From positions 124,001-188,000 of the forward strand of contig NZ_JNZZ01000001.1 in the NCBI RefSeq assembly GCF_000717645.1: 64,000 nucleotides of DNA, written 5' to 3'. Below, piece after piece: positions 31,790 through 41,119 of this stretch. The notes under the pieces are model-generated. The model worked only from the letters and a program-made list of their open reading frames with translations, was not told the origin of the DNA and did no database searches. The stretch's first letter is position 1. Each line of letters opens with the position of its first letter. Source of the DNA: Streptomyces californicus. GTDB taxonomy: Bacteria; Actinomycetota; Actinomycetes; Streptomycetales; Streptomycetaceae. Made by a program: the position numbers and the translations under genes.

Positions 31790-32629
31790 ATGGGATACCC
31801 GGACCAGCGCTTCGATGTGAACCTGTCGATCCTCTTCACGGAACTCCCGCTTCTGGAGCGTCCCGCGGCAGCCGCCGCGGCCGGCTTCACGGCGGTCGAG
31901 CTGTGGTGGCCCTGGATCGAGACCCCCACCCCTCCGCAGGCCGAGCTCGACGCCCTCAAGAAGGCGCTCGACGACGCCGGCACCCACCTGGTGGGGCTGA
32001 ACTTCTACGCCGGACAGCTCCCCGGCCCCGACCGCGGCGCGCTCTCCGTGCCCGGCGAGGAGTCGGACCGCTTCCGCGCCAACATCGAGGTGGCGGCCGA
32101 CTTCGCCGCCTCGGTCGGCTGCACGGCGCTCAACGCGCTGTACGGCAACCGCGTCGAGGGCGCCGACCCGCAGGTCCAGGACGCGCTCGCCCTGGAGAAC
32201 CTGGTCCTGGCCGCCCGCGCGGCGGACCGGGTCGGGGCGATCCTGCTCGTGGAGGCCCTCAACAAGCCCGAGTCGCCGCTCTATCCGCTGGTCAGCGCAC
32301 CGGCCGCGATCGAGGTCGTCGACCGGGTCAACGCGGCGACCGGTCTCGGGAACGCCAAGTTCCTGCTGGACCTCTACCACCTGTCGATGAACGGCGAGGA
32401 TCTGAGCCAGGTGATCAAGGCGTACGCCGCGAAGACCGGCCACGTGCAGATCGCCGACAATCCGGGGCGCGGTGCGCCGGGCACGGGTTCGCTCCCGCTG
32501 GAGCGGCTGCTCGACGAGCTGAAGGACGCCGGGTACACGGGCCGGGTCGGCCTGGAGTACAAGCCGGGCGACCGGCCGAGCGCGGAAGCCTTCGACTGGC
32601 TCCCGGAGACGGCCCGAGCGGACCGCTGA
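31790..32629 (+). CDS. hyi: Hydroxypyruvate isomerase
   Basis: The 279-residue TIM-barrel enzyme interconverts hydroxypyruvate and tartronate semialdehyde in the glycerate route from glyoxylate. FDVNLSILFTELPLLERPAAAAAAGFTAVELWWPW is the conserved first barrel strand. Metal and substrate residues are expected in LLVEALNKPESPLY (Glu), LLDLYHLSMNGEDL (Asp/His) and HVQIADNPGRGAPGTG (His/Asp), and GLEYKPGD carries the last Glu. GGAAGGAG lies 13 bases before the ATG, a long spacing, but the next downstream start would remove barrel strand 1. glxR follows after 96 bp. Confidence 0.93.
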   Translation: MGYPDQRFDVNLSILFTELPLLERPAAAAAAGFTAVELWWPWIETPTPPQAELDALKKALDDAGTHLVGLNFYAGQLPGPDRGALSVPGEESDRFRANIEVAADFAASVGCTALNALYGNRVEGADPQVQDALALENLVLAARAADRVGAILLVEALNKPESPLYPLVSAPAAIEVVDRVNAATGLGNAKFLLDLYHLSMNGEDLSQVIKAYAAKTGHVQIADNPGRGAPGTGSLPLERLLDELKDAGYTGRVGLEYKPGDRPSAEAFDWLPETARADR

Positions 32630-32725
32630 CCGGCCGCCGGCCACGCGGCCGCGCACGCGCCGGGGCGGACCCCGGGGGCTCGCCCGGCCCCCTCCCGTAC
32701 ACATGTTTTCCAGGAAGGCACCCTC

Positions 32726-33619
32726 ATGAGCAACAACCTCCCCAAGGTCGCGTGGATCGGCCTCGGCATCATGGGCTCCCCCATGTCCGAGAACCTGATC
32801 AAGGCCGGCTACGACGTCACCGGTTACACCCTGGAGCAGGACAAGATCGACCGGCTGGTCGCGGCCGGCGGCACCGGCGCCTCCTCGATCGCGGACGCGG
32901 TCGAGGACGCGGATGTCGTCATCACGATGGTGCCCGCGTCGCCGCAGGTCGAGGCCATCGCGTACGGCCCGGACGGCATCCTGGAGAACGCCCGGCGCGG
33001 CGCGCTGCTGGTGGACATGTCCTCCATCACCCCGCAGACCTCGGTCGACCTCGCCGAGAAGGCGGCCGAGAAGGGCATCAGGGTCCTGGACGCGCCGGTC
33101 TCCGGCGGTGAGGCCGGTGCCATCGAGGCGGTCCTGTCCATCATGGTCGGCGGCGAGCAGGCGGACTTCGACACCGCGAAGCCGCTCCTGGAGGCGCTCG
33201 GCAAGACCATCGTGCTCTGCGGTCCGCACGGCTCCGGCCAGACGGTGAAGGCCGCCAACCAGCTGATCGTCGCGGTCAACATCCAGGCGTGCGCCGAGGC
33301 CGTGGTCTTCCTGGAGAAGTCCGGGGTGGACCTCACCGCCGCGCTCGACGTCCTCAACGGCGGCCTCGCCGGCTCGACCGTGCTGACCCGCAAGAAGGAC
33401 AACTTCCTGAAGCGGGACTTCGCCCCCGGCTTCCGGATCGACCTGCACCACAAGGACATGGGCATCGTCACGGACGCCGCCCGCAACGTCGGCGCGGCCC
33501 TGCCCGTCGGCGGCGTGGTCGCCCAGCTGGTCGCCTCGCTGCGCGCCCAGGGCGACGGCGGCCTCGACCACTCGGCGCTGCTGCGCTCGGTCGAGCGGCT
33601 CTCCGGCTCCCAGGTCTGA
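32726..33619 (+). CDS. glxR: Tartronate semialdehyde (2-hydroxy-3-oxopropionate) reductase
   Basis: The 297-residue beta-hydroxyacid dehydrogenase reduces tartronate semialdehyde, the product of glyoxylate carboligase, to D-glycerate with NAD(P)H. The N-terminal Rossmann motif is [21 protein letters not shown]. The substrate signature is [12 protein letters not shown], the catalytic lysine lies in [10 protein letters not shown], and [12 protein letters not shown] matches the C-terminal helical domain. AGGAAGG stands 10 bases before the ATG. It is cotranscribed with hyi from the promoter carrying the paired boxes. gcl, which makes the substrate, is 7.5 kb away on the other strand under the same kind of operator. 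Confidence 0.95.
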   Translation: MSNNLPKVAWIGLGIMGSPMSENLIKAGYDVTGYTLEQDKIDRLVAAGGTGASSIADAVEDADVVITMVPASPQVEAIAYGPDGILENARRGALLVDMSSITPQTSVDLAEKAAEKGIRVLDAPVSGGEAGAIEAVLSIMVGGEQADFDTAKPLLEALGKTIVLCGPHGSGQTVKAANQLIVAVNIQACAEAVVFLEKSGVDLTAALDVLNGGLAGSTVLTRKKDNFLKRDFAPGFRIDLHHKDMGIVTDAARNVGAALPVGGVVAQLVASLRAQGDGGLDHSALLRSVERLSGSQV

Positions 33620-33620
33620 C

Positions 33621-33638
33621 CCTCGCGGCTCCGCGAGG
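33621..33638. terminator. Short hairpin after glxR
   Basis: CCTCGCGG (33621-33628) pairs with CCGCGAGG (33631-33638) immediately after the glxR stop. The loop of two bases would in practice open to six. It is a weak candidate, but placed correctly. Confidence 0.35.
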
Positions 33639-33795
33639 AGCCCGGCCCCGCGCGGAGGCCGGCCGGCCACGACCGCCGGCCCGCCCCCGGGGCCACGGCC
33701 CGCACGACGGGCCCCCTCGACTCCGGGTCGCGGTGGCGCTGACACCTGTCCTGTCGCGCCCAGGCGCTGCCGCGACCCGGAACCACATACTTCAT

Positions 33796-33837
33796 TTTCA
33801 ACAAACTGTTGACGTTGCTCAGTGGCGAATTTACGCT
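33796..33837 (+). promoter_or_regulatory. Catalase promoter with the uricase-type operator
   Basis: TTGACG (33809-33814) and TACGCT (33832-33837) are 17 bp apart. The palindrome TCAACA-AAC-TGTTGA (33798-33812) covers the -35, in the same register as at the uricase operon. The identity extends over the 20-mer TTTCAACAAACTGTTGACGT and stops after it, which argues for a conserved binding site and not for a recent duplication. Confidence 0.78.
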
Positions 33838-33879
33838 CCTCAAGCCGTCAGCAGCTCGTACGAAAGGTCATCCCGCCAC

Positions 33880-35337
33880 ATGGCTAAGCGTGTGCTCACG
33901 ACCGAGTCAGGCGCCCCGGTCGCCGACAACCAGAACTCCGCCTCCGCCGGCCTCGGCGGGCCGCTCCTCCTCCAGGACCAGCACCTCCTGGAGAAGCTCG
34001 CCCGCTTCAACCGCGAGCGCATCCCGGAGCGCGTGGTGCACGCCCGTGGCTCCGGCGCGTACGGCTACTTCGAGGTCACCGACGACGTCACCGGCTTCAC
34101 CCGCGCCGACTTCCTCTCCGAAGTCGGCAAGCGCACCGAGACGTTCATCCGCTTCTCCACCGTCGCGGACTCGCTCGGCGGCGCGGACGCGGTCCGCGAC
34201 CCGCGCGGCTTCGCCCTCAAGTTCTACACGGACGAGGGCAATTACGACCTGGTCGGCAACAACACCCCGGTGTTCTTCATCAAGGACCCGATCAAGTTCC
34301 CCGACTTCATCCACTCGCAGAAGCGCGACCCGTTCACGGGCCGTCAGGAGCCGGACAACGTCTGGGACTTCTGGGCGCACTCCCCCGAGGCGACGCACCA
34401 GGTGACCTGGCTGATGGGCGACCGCGGCATCCCCGCCTCGTACCGCCACATGAACGGCTACGGCTCGCACACCTACCAGTGGACGAACGCGCAGGGTGAG
34501 GCGTTCTTCGTCAAGTACCACTTCAAGACGAACCAGGGCGTGCGGTCCCTCTCCGCCGACCAGGCCGCCGAACTCGTCGGCAAGGACGCCAACTCGCACC
34601 AGACGGACCTGCTCCAGGCCATCGAGCGCGGCGTCAACCCGTCCTGGACGCTGTACGTGCAGGTGATGCCGGCCGCCGAGGCGGCGGACTACCGGTTCAA
34701 CCCGTTCGACCTCACGAAGGTGTGGCCGCACGCCGACCACCCGCTCCAGCGGGTCGGCCGCCTGGTGCTGGACCGCAACCCGGACAACGTCTTCGCCGAG
34801 GTCGAGCAGGCCGCGTTCTCGCCGAACAACTTCGTGCCCGGCATCGGACCGTCCCCGGACAAGATGCTCCAGGGCCGGCTCTTCGCCTACGCGGACGCGC
34901 ACCGCTACCGTCTGGGCGTCAACCACACCCAGCTGCCGGTGAACGCGCCGCGCACGCCGGTGGTCGACAACTACGGCCGCGACGGGCTCCACGCGACCCG
35001 CTACGGTTCGCGGTACGACAAGAACTACGAGCCCAACTCGTACGCGGGGCCCGCGCAGACCGACGCCGCGCTGTCCTCCCCGCTCGCGGTCCACGGCTGG
35101 ACGGGCACGCACGAGGCGCCCGCCCACGCCAAGGACGACGACTTCTTCCAGGCGGGCGAGCTGTACCGGCTCATGTCCGAGGACGAGAAGGGCCGTCTGG
35201 TCGCGAACATCGCCGGGGGCCTGTCCCAGGTCACCCGCGACGACGTGATCGAGAAGAACCTCGCCCACTTCCACGCCGCCGACGCCGACTACGGCAAGCG
35301 TGTGGAGGAGGCGGTCCGCGCCCTGCGCGAGGACTGA
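33880..35337 (+). CDS. Monofunctional haem catalase
   Basis: The 485-residue small-subunit catalase breaks down H2O2. Active-site residues are visible: H54 in [15 protein letters not shown], the distal Asn in [14 protein letters not shown], and the haem-ligand Tyr in [14 protein letters not shown]. The NADPH/haem regions [21 protein letters not shown] and [15 protein letters not shown] are present. Length is usual for clade-3 bacterial enzymes. ATG 33880 has GAAAGG about a dozen bases upstream. Its operator is identical to that of the uricase operon, so it is probably dedicated to peroxide from urate oxidation. Two hairpins follow. Confidence 0.97.
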   Translation: MAKRVLTTESGAPVADNQNSASAGLGGPLLLQDQHLLEKLARFNRERIPERVVHARGSGAYGYFEVTDDVTGFTRADFLSEVGKRTETFIRFSTVADSLGGADAVRDPRGFALKFYTDEGNYDLVGNNTPVFFIKDPIKFPDFIHSQKRDPFTGRQEPDNVWDFWAHSPEATHQVTWLMGDRGIPASYRHMNGYGSHTYQWTNAQGEAFFVKYHFKTNQGVRSLSADQAAELVGKDANSHQTDLLQAIERGVNPSWTLYVQVMPAAEAADYRFNPFDLTKVWPHADHPLQRVGRLVLDRNPDNVFAEVEQAAFSPNNFVPGIGPSPDKMLQGRLFAYADAHRYRLGVNHTQLPVNAPRTPVVDNYGRDGLHATRYGSRYDKNYEPNSYAGPAQTDAALSSPLAVHGWTGTHEAPAHAKDDDFFQAGELYRLMSEDEKGRLVANIAGGLSQVTRDDVIEKNLAHFHAADADYGKRVEEAVRALRED

Positions 35338-35352
35338 GCCTCCCTCAGGACC

Positions 35353-35402
35353 CCTGCCCGTACCGCGCACCCGGATGAGGGGTGTCGCGCGGCACGGGCA
35401 GG
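35353..35402. terminator. Hairpin terminator after the catalase gene
   Basis: CCTGCCCGTACCGCGC (35353-35368) and GCGCGGCACGGGCAGG (35387-35402) pair at 15 of 16 positions around an 18-base loop, 15 bases after the catalase stop. Confidence 0.6.
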
Positions 35403-35531
35403 ACGACGAGGCCGCGGCGGTCGAGCGATGCCAGTGCGGTGGTGAAGGACCGGGGACCGTCTCCTGACCTGAAGGAGACGCCCTCACCCGGGCCGATCGC
35501 CGCCGCCGCGGTCCCTGTCACCCGGTGAACG

Positions 35532-35571
35532 AGGGCGCGGAGTACGGATACGGTCCCGTACTCCGCGCCCT
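35532..35571. terminator. Perfect 16-bp hairpin between catalase and the NACHT gene
   Basis: AGGGCGCGGAGTACGG (35532-35547) and CCGTACTCCGCGCCCT (35556-35571) are perfectly complementary around an 8-base loop. The genes on the two sides converge, so it probably terminates the NACHT transcript and backs up the catalase terminator. The 35338-35624 gap holds only these hairpins. Confidence 0.7.
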
Positions 35572-35624
35572 TCCGCGTGCCCGCGCCCGTGCGGCCGGTC
35601 CTTCCGGTGCGCGGCGGGGGCGGG

Positions 35625-38243
35625 TCATTCGCGGTAGGTCCGGGCGAGGTGCCGCTGCAGCCGGATGTGGCGGAACTGGTAGACGGCGCCGGCCTGGCGC
35701 AGCACTCCCCGCTGGTAGGCGTCCTCCAGGAAGGCCACCGTGTCCCAGGGCAGTCGGCGCGTCATCGGCAGCCAGACCCGGGACACCGTCAGCCACTGCC
35801 CCCACGCGGTGAACACGAGCACGTAGGCCGCCGCTCCGCCCAGCCCGCCGGTGGCCCCGAGGAGCACGGCTCCCCGCAACGGCCAGAGCAGTGTTCCCAG
35901 CAGGCCCTGGAACAGGAAGACCACGGCGTACCCGCAGAGGACCACGCCGAGGCCGAGCGCCGGGACGAGCACGAGGAGCTGCCGGCCCGCCGCCGTACGG
36001 TTGACGGACAGCAGCCGGATCGGGGTGGCCGCGGCGGTGATGTCCATGGGCGACTCGAACACCGCCAGCGTTCCGAAGACGAGACCGGCCGTCAGGCCGA
36101 TGATCAGCCCGTAGAGCAGCGTGTTGATGAGCACGATCGTCATCAGTTCCGTGCGCGACAGGGCGTAATCGATCTTCAGCACGCTCATCAGGGCGACCGA
36201 CCAGGAGTACCCGACTCCCAGCACCGAACCCCCCAGCAGCATGAACCCGAAGCGGGTGAGGAACGTCCGGACGGGTCTTCGCCCGGTGCGGCGGCCCGCG
36301 GCGGACAGCCGGAGCCGTACCCGGGACGGCACGGCGGCGGTCCGGCCGACCACGGTCAGCGCGGCGTACGTGATCCCGAAGGCCGTGCCGGAGCAGACAC
36401 CGACCAGCAGGGCGTACGACACGGACGCGCCCCACCCGATCGGTTCGCCGTGCCCGGATGCGGCGGCGACCCCCTGCACGAGCAGCGTGGCCGCGGCCAT
36501 GCACACCGTGGAGACCAGCACGGTGAGCAGGACACGGGTGGCGGTCCGCAGGTTCTGGCCGATCCGCCACCAGGCGAGATCCCGCTGGTCGTGCGTGCCC
36601 TGGCTCAGGCTGTGCGCCAGATAGCCGAGCCAGCGCAGGGCCTGGTCGGGGTCCCGGTACCGCTGCCCGCTACCGCCGTCGGTCCGTTCGAGGGCGCGGC
36701 GCCGGTAGACCGCCGGCACGAAGCCCGCCAGCAGGTGTTCCTCCAGGTGTCCGGCGGTGGGGAAGCGCGCGGTGTCCAGCAGCTCCTCCGGTTCCCTCCC
36801 GGGTGCCTCGCTGTACATCGTCCGGGCCAGAATGACCATCAAGGGGGTGCGCAGCACCTCGGCGAGCCGGGTGCTCGCCGCCGTGTCACGAGCCCTCAGC
36901 CGTTCCAGGACGGCGTCCCACACGCCGGTGCCGTCCCCCTCGCCGCCCCGCGCGACGAGCCGGTCCGTACGCGGGAGATAGGCGGCCAGGTCCTCGACGC
37001 CGAGGTCGGTGAGTTCGATGCCGGCGGCCCACACCAGCGGAGCGTGCGCGGCGCGGACCGCGCGGGCGTACTCGTCCCGGCGGCTGGTCAGGACCAGTGG
37101 ACAGGAGGTGGCGTTGAGCGTTTCGAGCGCCGCCGCGCGCAGGGCCTCCGCGATCTCGTCGAACCCGTCCAGCACCGGCAGTATCAGGTCGGCGTCGACC
37201 AGCGCGGCGGCCAGCGTCGAGCCGCCGGGGATCCGGCGGGCCAGGTGCGGGTGGTCCCGCAGGAGCAGGCCGGCCAGGAAGTCGCGCAACGTGGTGGTGG
37301 TCGGGTCCCACGACCCGATGCTGAAGATCACCGGCACCGGGACCGGAGCGGCGGGGGCCGCGAGGAGGTCGAGGGCGAACTTGATGGCCAGCACCGACTT
37401 TCCGGAGCCGGCCCGGCCGAGTATCACCAGTCGCCCGGAGGCGATGCTCCGGTAGGCCGCGACCACGCCCCGGAGGTCGCCGCTCAGCCGCAGCGCCCGG
37501 GGCGTGTCCCCCGGTTGAAGCCGCTGGATGTTCTCCGGCCGGTCCATCAGCCCGGCCGGGGCCGGCTGCCATCGCACGGGGAGCGGAAAGGGGTCGTGGA
37601 CGCGTCGGTGTCCCTCCTCGCGCTGCCAGCGGCGCCTGACCTCACGGGCCAGCGAGGCGGCGGCGTCGGCGAGCACGCCGGCCGACGGGGTGGCCGGCTG
37701 GACGACCGGTGCGGCCGCGGCGGATTCGGGCGGGTCCGGCGCCGGGGCGATAGGCGCGGGTTCCGGCAGCTCCGACGCCGGTGCGACCGGCGGAGCGACC
37801 GGCGCGGGTTCCGGCGGTCCGACGGCCGGTGCGACCGGCGCGGGTTCCGGCGACTCCGACGCCGGTACGGATGGCGCGGGTTCCGGCGGTCCTACGACAG
37901 CGTCCTCCGGCGCCCGGTCCAGGGTGTCCGTGAGCTGCCGCCGCTCCTCCGTCCCGACCCCCAGGGCGTCCGCCAGCAGGTGCAGGGTCCTCAGCCGGTG
38001 GTCGGTCGACCGGCCCGTCTCCAGCCTGCGAATGGTGCGCACACTCACCGTGGACCGCTCCGCCAACTGCTCCTGCGTGAGGCGGGCGCGCTTGCGTAAT
38101 CGGCGGAGCAGCGCGCCTTGTTCGTCCGTCAATCCGGGCTCCCAGTTCGCACGGGTACCAAAGTCCGGCCAGGGCGTGTCCGGCGGCTCCCGAAGGGGCC
38201 CGCCGGACACGCCCCAGAGCTTAAGGGCTGACCGGCCACACAT
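35625..38243 (-). CDS. XRE-NACHT-transmembrane STAND-type protein
   Basis: The 872-residue protein starts with a Cro/XRE helix-turn-helix (about residues 38-95; LRRLRKRARLTQEQLAERST, SVRTIRRLETGRS). A Pro/Ala linker of about 75 residues made of PEPAPVAP-like repeats follows. Then comes a NACHT NTPase: Walker A GRAGSGKS with K282, Walker B LILPVLDGFDEI with D359, and the sensor-like strand CPLVLTSRRDEY. The C-terminal third has about six membrane helices (about residues 555-850) and ends in an Arg/His-rich tail (FRHIRLQRHLARTYRE). Many bacterial NACHT proteins act in antiphage defence, but function here is untested. ATG 38243 has AGGAGA 7 bases upstream. Divergent to it is a broken esterase gene. 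Confidence 0.87.
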   Translation of the reverse strand: MCGRSALKLWGVSGGPLREPPDTPWPDFGTRANWEPGLTDEQGALLRRLRKRARLTQEQLAERSTVSVRTIRRLETGRSTDHRLRTLHLLADALGVGTEERRQLTDTLDRAPEDAVVGPPEPAPSVPASESPEPAPVAPAVGPPEPAPVAPPVAPASELPEPAPIAPAPDPPESAAAAPVVQPATPSAGVLADAAASLAREVRRRWQREEGHRRVHDPFPLPVRWQPAPAGLMDRPENIQRLQPGDTPRALRLSGDLRGVVAAYRSIASGRLVILGRAGSGKSVLAIKFALDLLAAPAAPVPVPVIFSIGSWDPTTTTLRDFLAGLLLRDHPHLARRIPGGSTLAAALVDADLILPVLDGFDEIAEALRAAALETLNATSCPLVLTSRRDEYARAVRAAHAPLVWAAGIELTDLGVEDLAAYLPRTDRLVARGGEGDGTGVWDAVLERLRARDTAASTRLAEVLRTPLMVILARTMYSEAPGREPEELLDTARFPTAGHLEEHLLAGFVPAVYRRRALERTDGGSGQRYRDPDQALRWLGYLAHSLSQGTHDQRDLAWWRIGQNLRTATRVLLTVLVSTVCMAAATLLVQGVAAASGHGEPIGWGASVSYALLVGVCSGTAFGITYAALTVVGRTAAVPSRVRLRLSAAGRRTGRRPVRTFLTRFGFMLLGGSVLGVGYSWSVALMSVLKIDYALSRTELMTIVLINTLLYGLIIGLTAGLVFGTLAVFESPMDITAAATPIRLLSVNRTAAGRQLLVLVPALGLGVVLCGYAVVFLFQGLLGTLLWPLRGAVLLGATGGLGGAAAYVLVFTAWGQWLTVSRVWLPMTRRLPWDTVAFLEDAYQRGVLRQAGAVYQFRHIRLQRHLARTYRE

Positions 38244-38337
38244 GGCCGGTCTCCTGGCCTGTTCCCTGAGCTGCGCGAACGCCACCTTTGTGGAACCGGC
38301 GGCCCCGCCGGACCCATCGCACAGAGGAGACGCCACG

Positions 38338-39417
38338 TTGAGATCCCTGACGCCCCTCCGCCTTCGCACCCTCGGCGTCCTGCTCGCGGCACTGCTGCCG
38401 GCCTCCCTCGTCGGCACCGCCGCACGGGCGGACGCCCCGGCCGTCCCCGACTTCACCGACGGCTTCGGCCTGACCGAGGCCGCCGACGCGACCGAGGTGC
38501 GCTCCGCCACCGACTTCACCATCACCGTGACCACCCCCCAGGTGTCCGGCCCGCACAAGATCCGCGTCTTCCTTCCCCGTGGATACGCCGCCGAACCGGA
38601 CAAGCGGTGGCCCGTCACGTACTTCCTGCACGGAGGCGGCGGCAACGTGAACGACGCGGCGGCCGTCCCCGCCCTGCGCTCCGACGAGATGATCACCGTC
38701 GTCCCGGACGGCGGCCTCAAGAGCTGGTACGCCGACTGGCTGATGCAGAACACCGCCGTGGGGGCGGCCAACTGGTAGACCTTCCACCTGGAGCAGGTCG
38801 TCCCCTACATCGACGCCAACCTGCGCACCGTCCCCGACCGCGCGCACCGGGCCGTGGTGGGGCTCTCCATGGGCGGCGCCGGCGCACTGCACTACGCCCA
38901 GGCCCGGCCCGACCTGTTCGGCCACACCGCTTCGCTCTCCGGCGGAATCGACTTCGCCATGGCCGAGGTCCGCGCGACGGTCCTGGCCACCGAGCTCAAC
39001 CTCCCGGGCGCCTGGTGCGCGGTGAGCGGTTCCTCCGGCTCCGGTCAGTGCGCCGACTACGGCCCGTACGTCGACAGCGACGCGATCTTCGGTTCGCCGT
39101 ACCCGATTCTGGGCGCCGACCGCCTCTGGAACGCGTACGACCCCGCGGCTCCGGCCAACCTGGCCGAGCTCAAGGACACCGGGGTGACGCTCTACACCGG
39201 TGACCAGGGCGTCATCGACGGCCGCACCGCGGTCGCCGCCGCCACCGTCAAGGCCCGCCTGGACCGCCTCGGCATCCCCGGCCGGCTCGTCGACTACGGC
39301 AACGGGGCGTCGCTCTCCCCCACCTGCGACGGCGGCCACCACTACGGCTGCTGGTCCGCCGCGTTCGCGGACTACGTCCCCCGCCTGGAAGCCGCGTTCG
39401 CGGCGGCGACCGACTGA
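38338..39417 (+). pseudogene. Secreted esterase (Ag85/esterase D-like) interrupted by an in-frame TAG
   Basis: From a TTG start with AGAGGAGA upstream, the frame encodes a signal peptide (LGVLLAALLPASLVGTAARADA) and the first half of an alpha/beta-hydrolase esterase: VFLPRGY..., YFLHGGGGNVND and a W-rich segment ending GAANW. A TAG follows at 38776-38778. The same frame then continues without shift for another 213 codons: TFHLEQVVPYIDANL, the nucleophile elbow VGLSMGGAGAL, and CDGGHHYGCW with the catalytic His. Homologous esterases have WETF here, so GAG (Glu) to TAG is the simplest explanation. Unless the stop is suppressed, the product is a 146-residue fragment without catalytic serine. No frameshift or deletion is visible. 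Confidence 0.85.
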
Positions 39418-39464
39418 CCTCGCGCAGTGACCTTTCCAGCAGACCTCCCGAAGGAGTGGACACC

Positions 39465-40622
39465 ATGATGATCAAACGGAACAGGACGAAGCTCTCCCTC
39501 GTGGCCGGCGTCGTCTGCGCGACGCTGCTGACGCTGTCGGCCCCGGCGGCGCACGCCGGGCCCGCCGAGGCCGATCACGCCGCCACGCTCAAGGCGCTCA
39601 GGACGTTCCAGGCGAGCGCCGGGCCGGGCGCGGCGGTCCACGCCGGGGGCCCCGGTGGCTCCTGGACGCTGTCGGCGGGCACGGGCACCATCAACACCGA
39701 CCGGCCCATCCGGTCGGACGAGCACTTCCGCATCGGCAGCCAGACCAAGACGTTCACCGCGGCGGTCGTGCTGCAACTGGTCGACGAGGGCAAGGTCTCG
39801 CTGGACGCGCCCATCGCGGACTTTCTGCCCGGCGTGGTCAGCGGCAACGGCTACGACGGCACCCGCATCACCGTGCGCCATCTGCTGCAGCACACCGGCG
39901 GCCTCGCCCCGTTCGCCCCGCAGGTGGTCATCGACCAGCCCCCGTCCAACCCGGACGGCACGTACGACCTGGCCGTGCTGGTGCGCAAGGGGCTGAGCCA
40001 CGCGCCGGTCTCCGCGCCCGGGGCCGCGTTCGCGTATTCCAACACCAACTACCTGGTGCTCGGCATGCTCATCGAGAAGGTGACGGGGCGGCCGGTGCAC
40101 GAGAACGTCACCCGGCGCGTCATCGAGCCCCTGGGGCTGGGCCGGACCGTCTTCCCCGCCCCCGGCGACCGCGCCCTGCCCGCCCCGGCCGTCAACGGCT
40201 ACCACGGGCTGCGTGTCGGGGGCTTCTTCTTCTGGACGCCCGCCCTCTCCTACGACCCGTCCCTCTTCAGCAGCGCGGGGGCGATGGTCTCGACGCTGGA
40301 GGACCTCACCGCCTTCTACCGGGCGCTGATCGCGGGCAAGGTCGTCTCGGCGGCGGGTCTGGCCGAGATGCGCAAGCTCCGGGAGGTCGGTCCCGGGGTC
40401 GCCTTCGGCCTCGGCATCGGCAGGAAGGAGTTGTCCTGCGGTGTCATGGCCTGGGGCCATGACGGCGGCGTCCCCGGCTACATGTCGCAGACCCTGGTCA
40501 CGGAGGACGGCCGGCACGCGTCCGTCGTGACCAACGCGCTGTTCCAGGTGGGCATGCCGGCCGAGCAGTTGCACGCCCTCCTGGACACGGCCCTGTGCGA
40601 GGACGCGGCGCGGCGCCCCTGA
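39465..40622 (+). CDS. Secreted serine hydrolase, beta-lactamase/D-Ala-D-Ala carboxypeptidase family
   Basis: The 385-residue protein has a signal peptide (KLSLVAGVVCATLLTLSAPAAHA) with cleavage after about residue 29. The penicillin-binding-protein-like domain has the SxxK nucleophile in IGSQTKTFTAAV, the YxN motif in AYSNTNYLVLG and HTGGLAPF near the active site, and GHDGGVPGY replaces the KTG triad (H-x-G form of class C-like esterases). It could be a DD-peptidase, esterase or beta-lactamase-like protein. AAGGAG 8 bases before ATG 39465 fixes the start. It follows the broken esterase by 47 bp and may share its transcript. Confidence 0.9.
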   Translation: MMIKRNRTKLSLVAGVVCATLLTLSAPAAHAGPAEADHAATLKALRTFQASAGPGAAVHAGGPGGSWTLSAGTGTINTDRPIRSDEHFRIGSQTKTFTAAVVLQLVDEGKVSLDAPIADFLPGVVSGNGYDGTRITVRHLLQHTGGLAPFAPQVVIDQPPSNPDGTYDLAVLVRKGLSHAPVSAPGAAFAYSNTNYLVLGMLIEKVTGRPVHENVTRRVIEPLGLGRTVFPAPGDRALPAPAVNGYHGLRVGGFFFWTPALSYDPSLFSSAGAMVSTLEDLTAFYRALIAGKVVSAAGLAEMRKLREVGPGVAFGLGIGRKELSCGVMAWGHDGGVPGYMSQTLVTEDGRHASVVTNALFQVGMPAEQLHALLDTALCEDAARRP

Positions 40623-40777
40623 CCGCACGCCCGCCCCACGCGGACAGCTCCGCGTGCGGGCGGCGCCGGGTGGGGAGCGGATGCCCGCTCCCCACCCCCC
40701 GCGCCCCCGCGTCCGCGCCACGGCGAGGGCGGCGCGACACCACCCACCCCTTCCCCCTCTGACGTCAAGGAGCCGAC

Positions 40778-41002
40778 ATGGCATACCGCTACCGGTGCGG
40801 CGAGTGTGGTTTCTCCACCCGGTGGACCACCGAGTCCGAGGCCGAGGACCTCTCGGTCGCCCACTACGCCGACCGCCACCCGCGACTCGTCCCGGGCGGC
40901 AGCGTCGAGATCAACCGGAAGAACCCCGAGAGCGCCGGCTGCCTCACGCTGCTCGGGATCGCCCTCCTCCTGCTGCTGATCATCGCCTCGTGCGGGAGGT
41001 AG
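40778..41002 (+). CDS. Small zinc-ribbon membrane-anchored protein
   Basis: The 74-residue protein begins YRCGECGFSTRW, one CxxC knuckle, followed by a histidine pair (HYADRH) that could complete a C2H2-like zinc site. It ends with a hydrophobic helix CLTLLGIALLLLLIIASCG. Similar short proteins are common in streptomycetes without known role. AAGGAG before the ATG is ideal. A perfect 21-bp stem terminator follows at 41058. Confidence 0.8.
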   Translation: MAYRYRCGECGFSTRWTTESEAEDLSVAHYADRHPRLVPGGSVEINRKNPESAGCLTLLGIALLLLLIIASCGR

Positions 41003-41057
41003 GCGCCGGGCCGCCGTTCCCGCGCCGCACCCGGCCGAGGCACCCGGCCCGCGCAGC

Positions 41058-41103
41058 GAGGCCCCGGCCTCCGGAGGTTCGGACCTCCGGAGGCCGGGGC
41101 CTC
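41058..41103. terminator. Perfect 21-bp bidirectional terminator
   Basis: The arm at 41058-41078 (GAGGCCCCGG...GGAGGT) pairs without mismatch with 41083-41103 around the loop TCGG. It lies midway between the zinc-ribbon gene and the convergent gcl gene and should end both transcripts. Confidence 0.85.
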
Positions 41104-41119
41104 CCGCGTGACGCCTTCG

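Noticed and set aside
35345..35521. A 58-codon minus-strand frame starting GTG with GC-rich third positions, downstream of the catalase gene.
   Set aside because: Its 3' end forms the catalase terminator hairpin, it has no ribosome site and no recognisable domain, so chance or a relic is likelier than a gene.
38243..39417. Frameshift as the cause of the broken esterase.
   Set aside because: The reading frame is the same on both sides of the TAG; a base substitution suffices.
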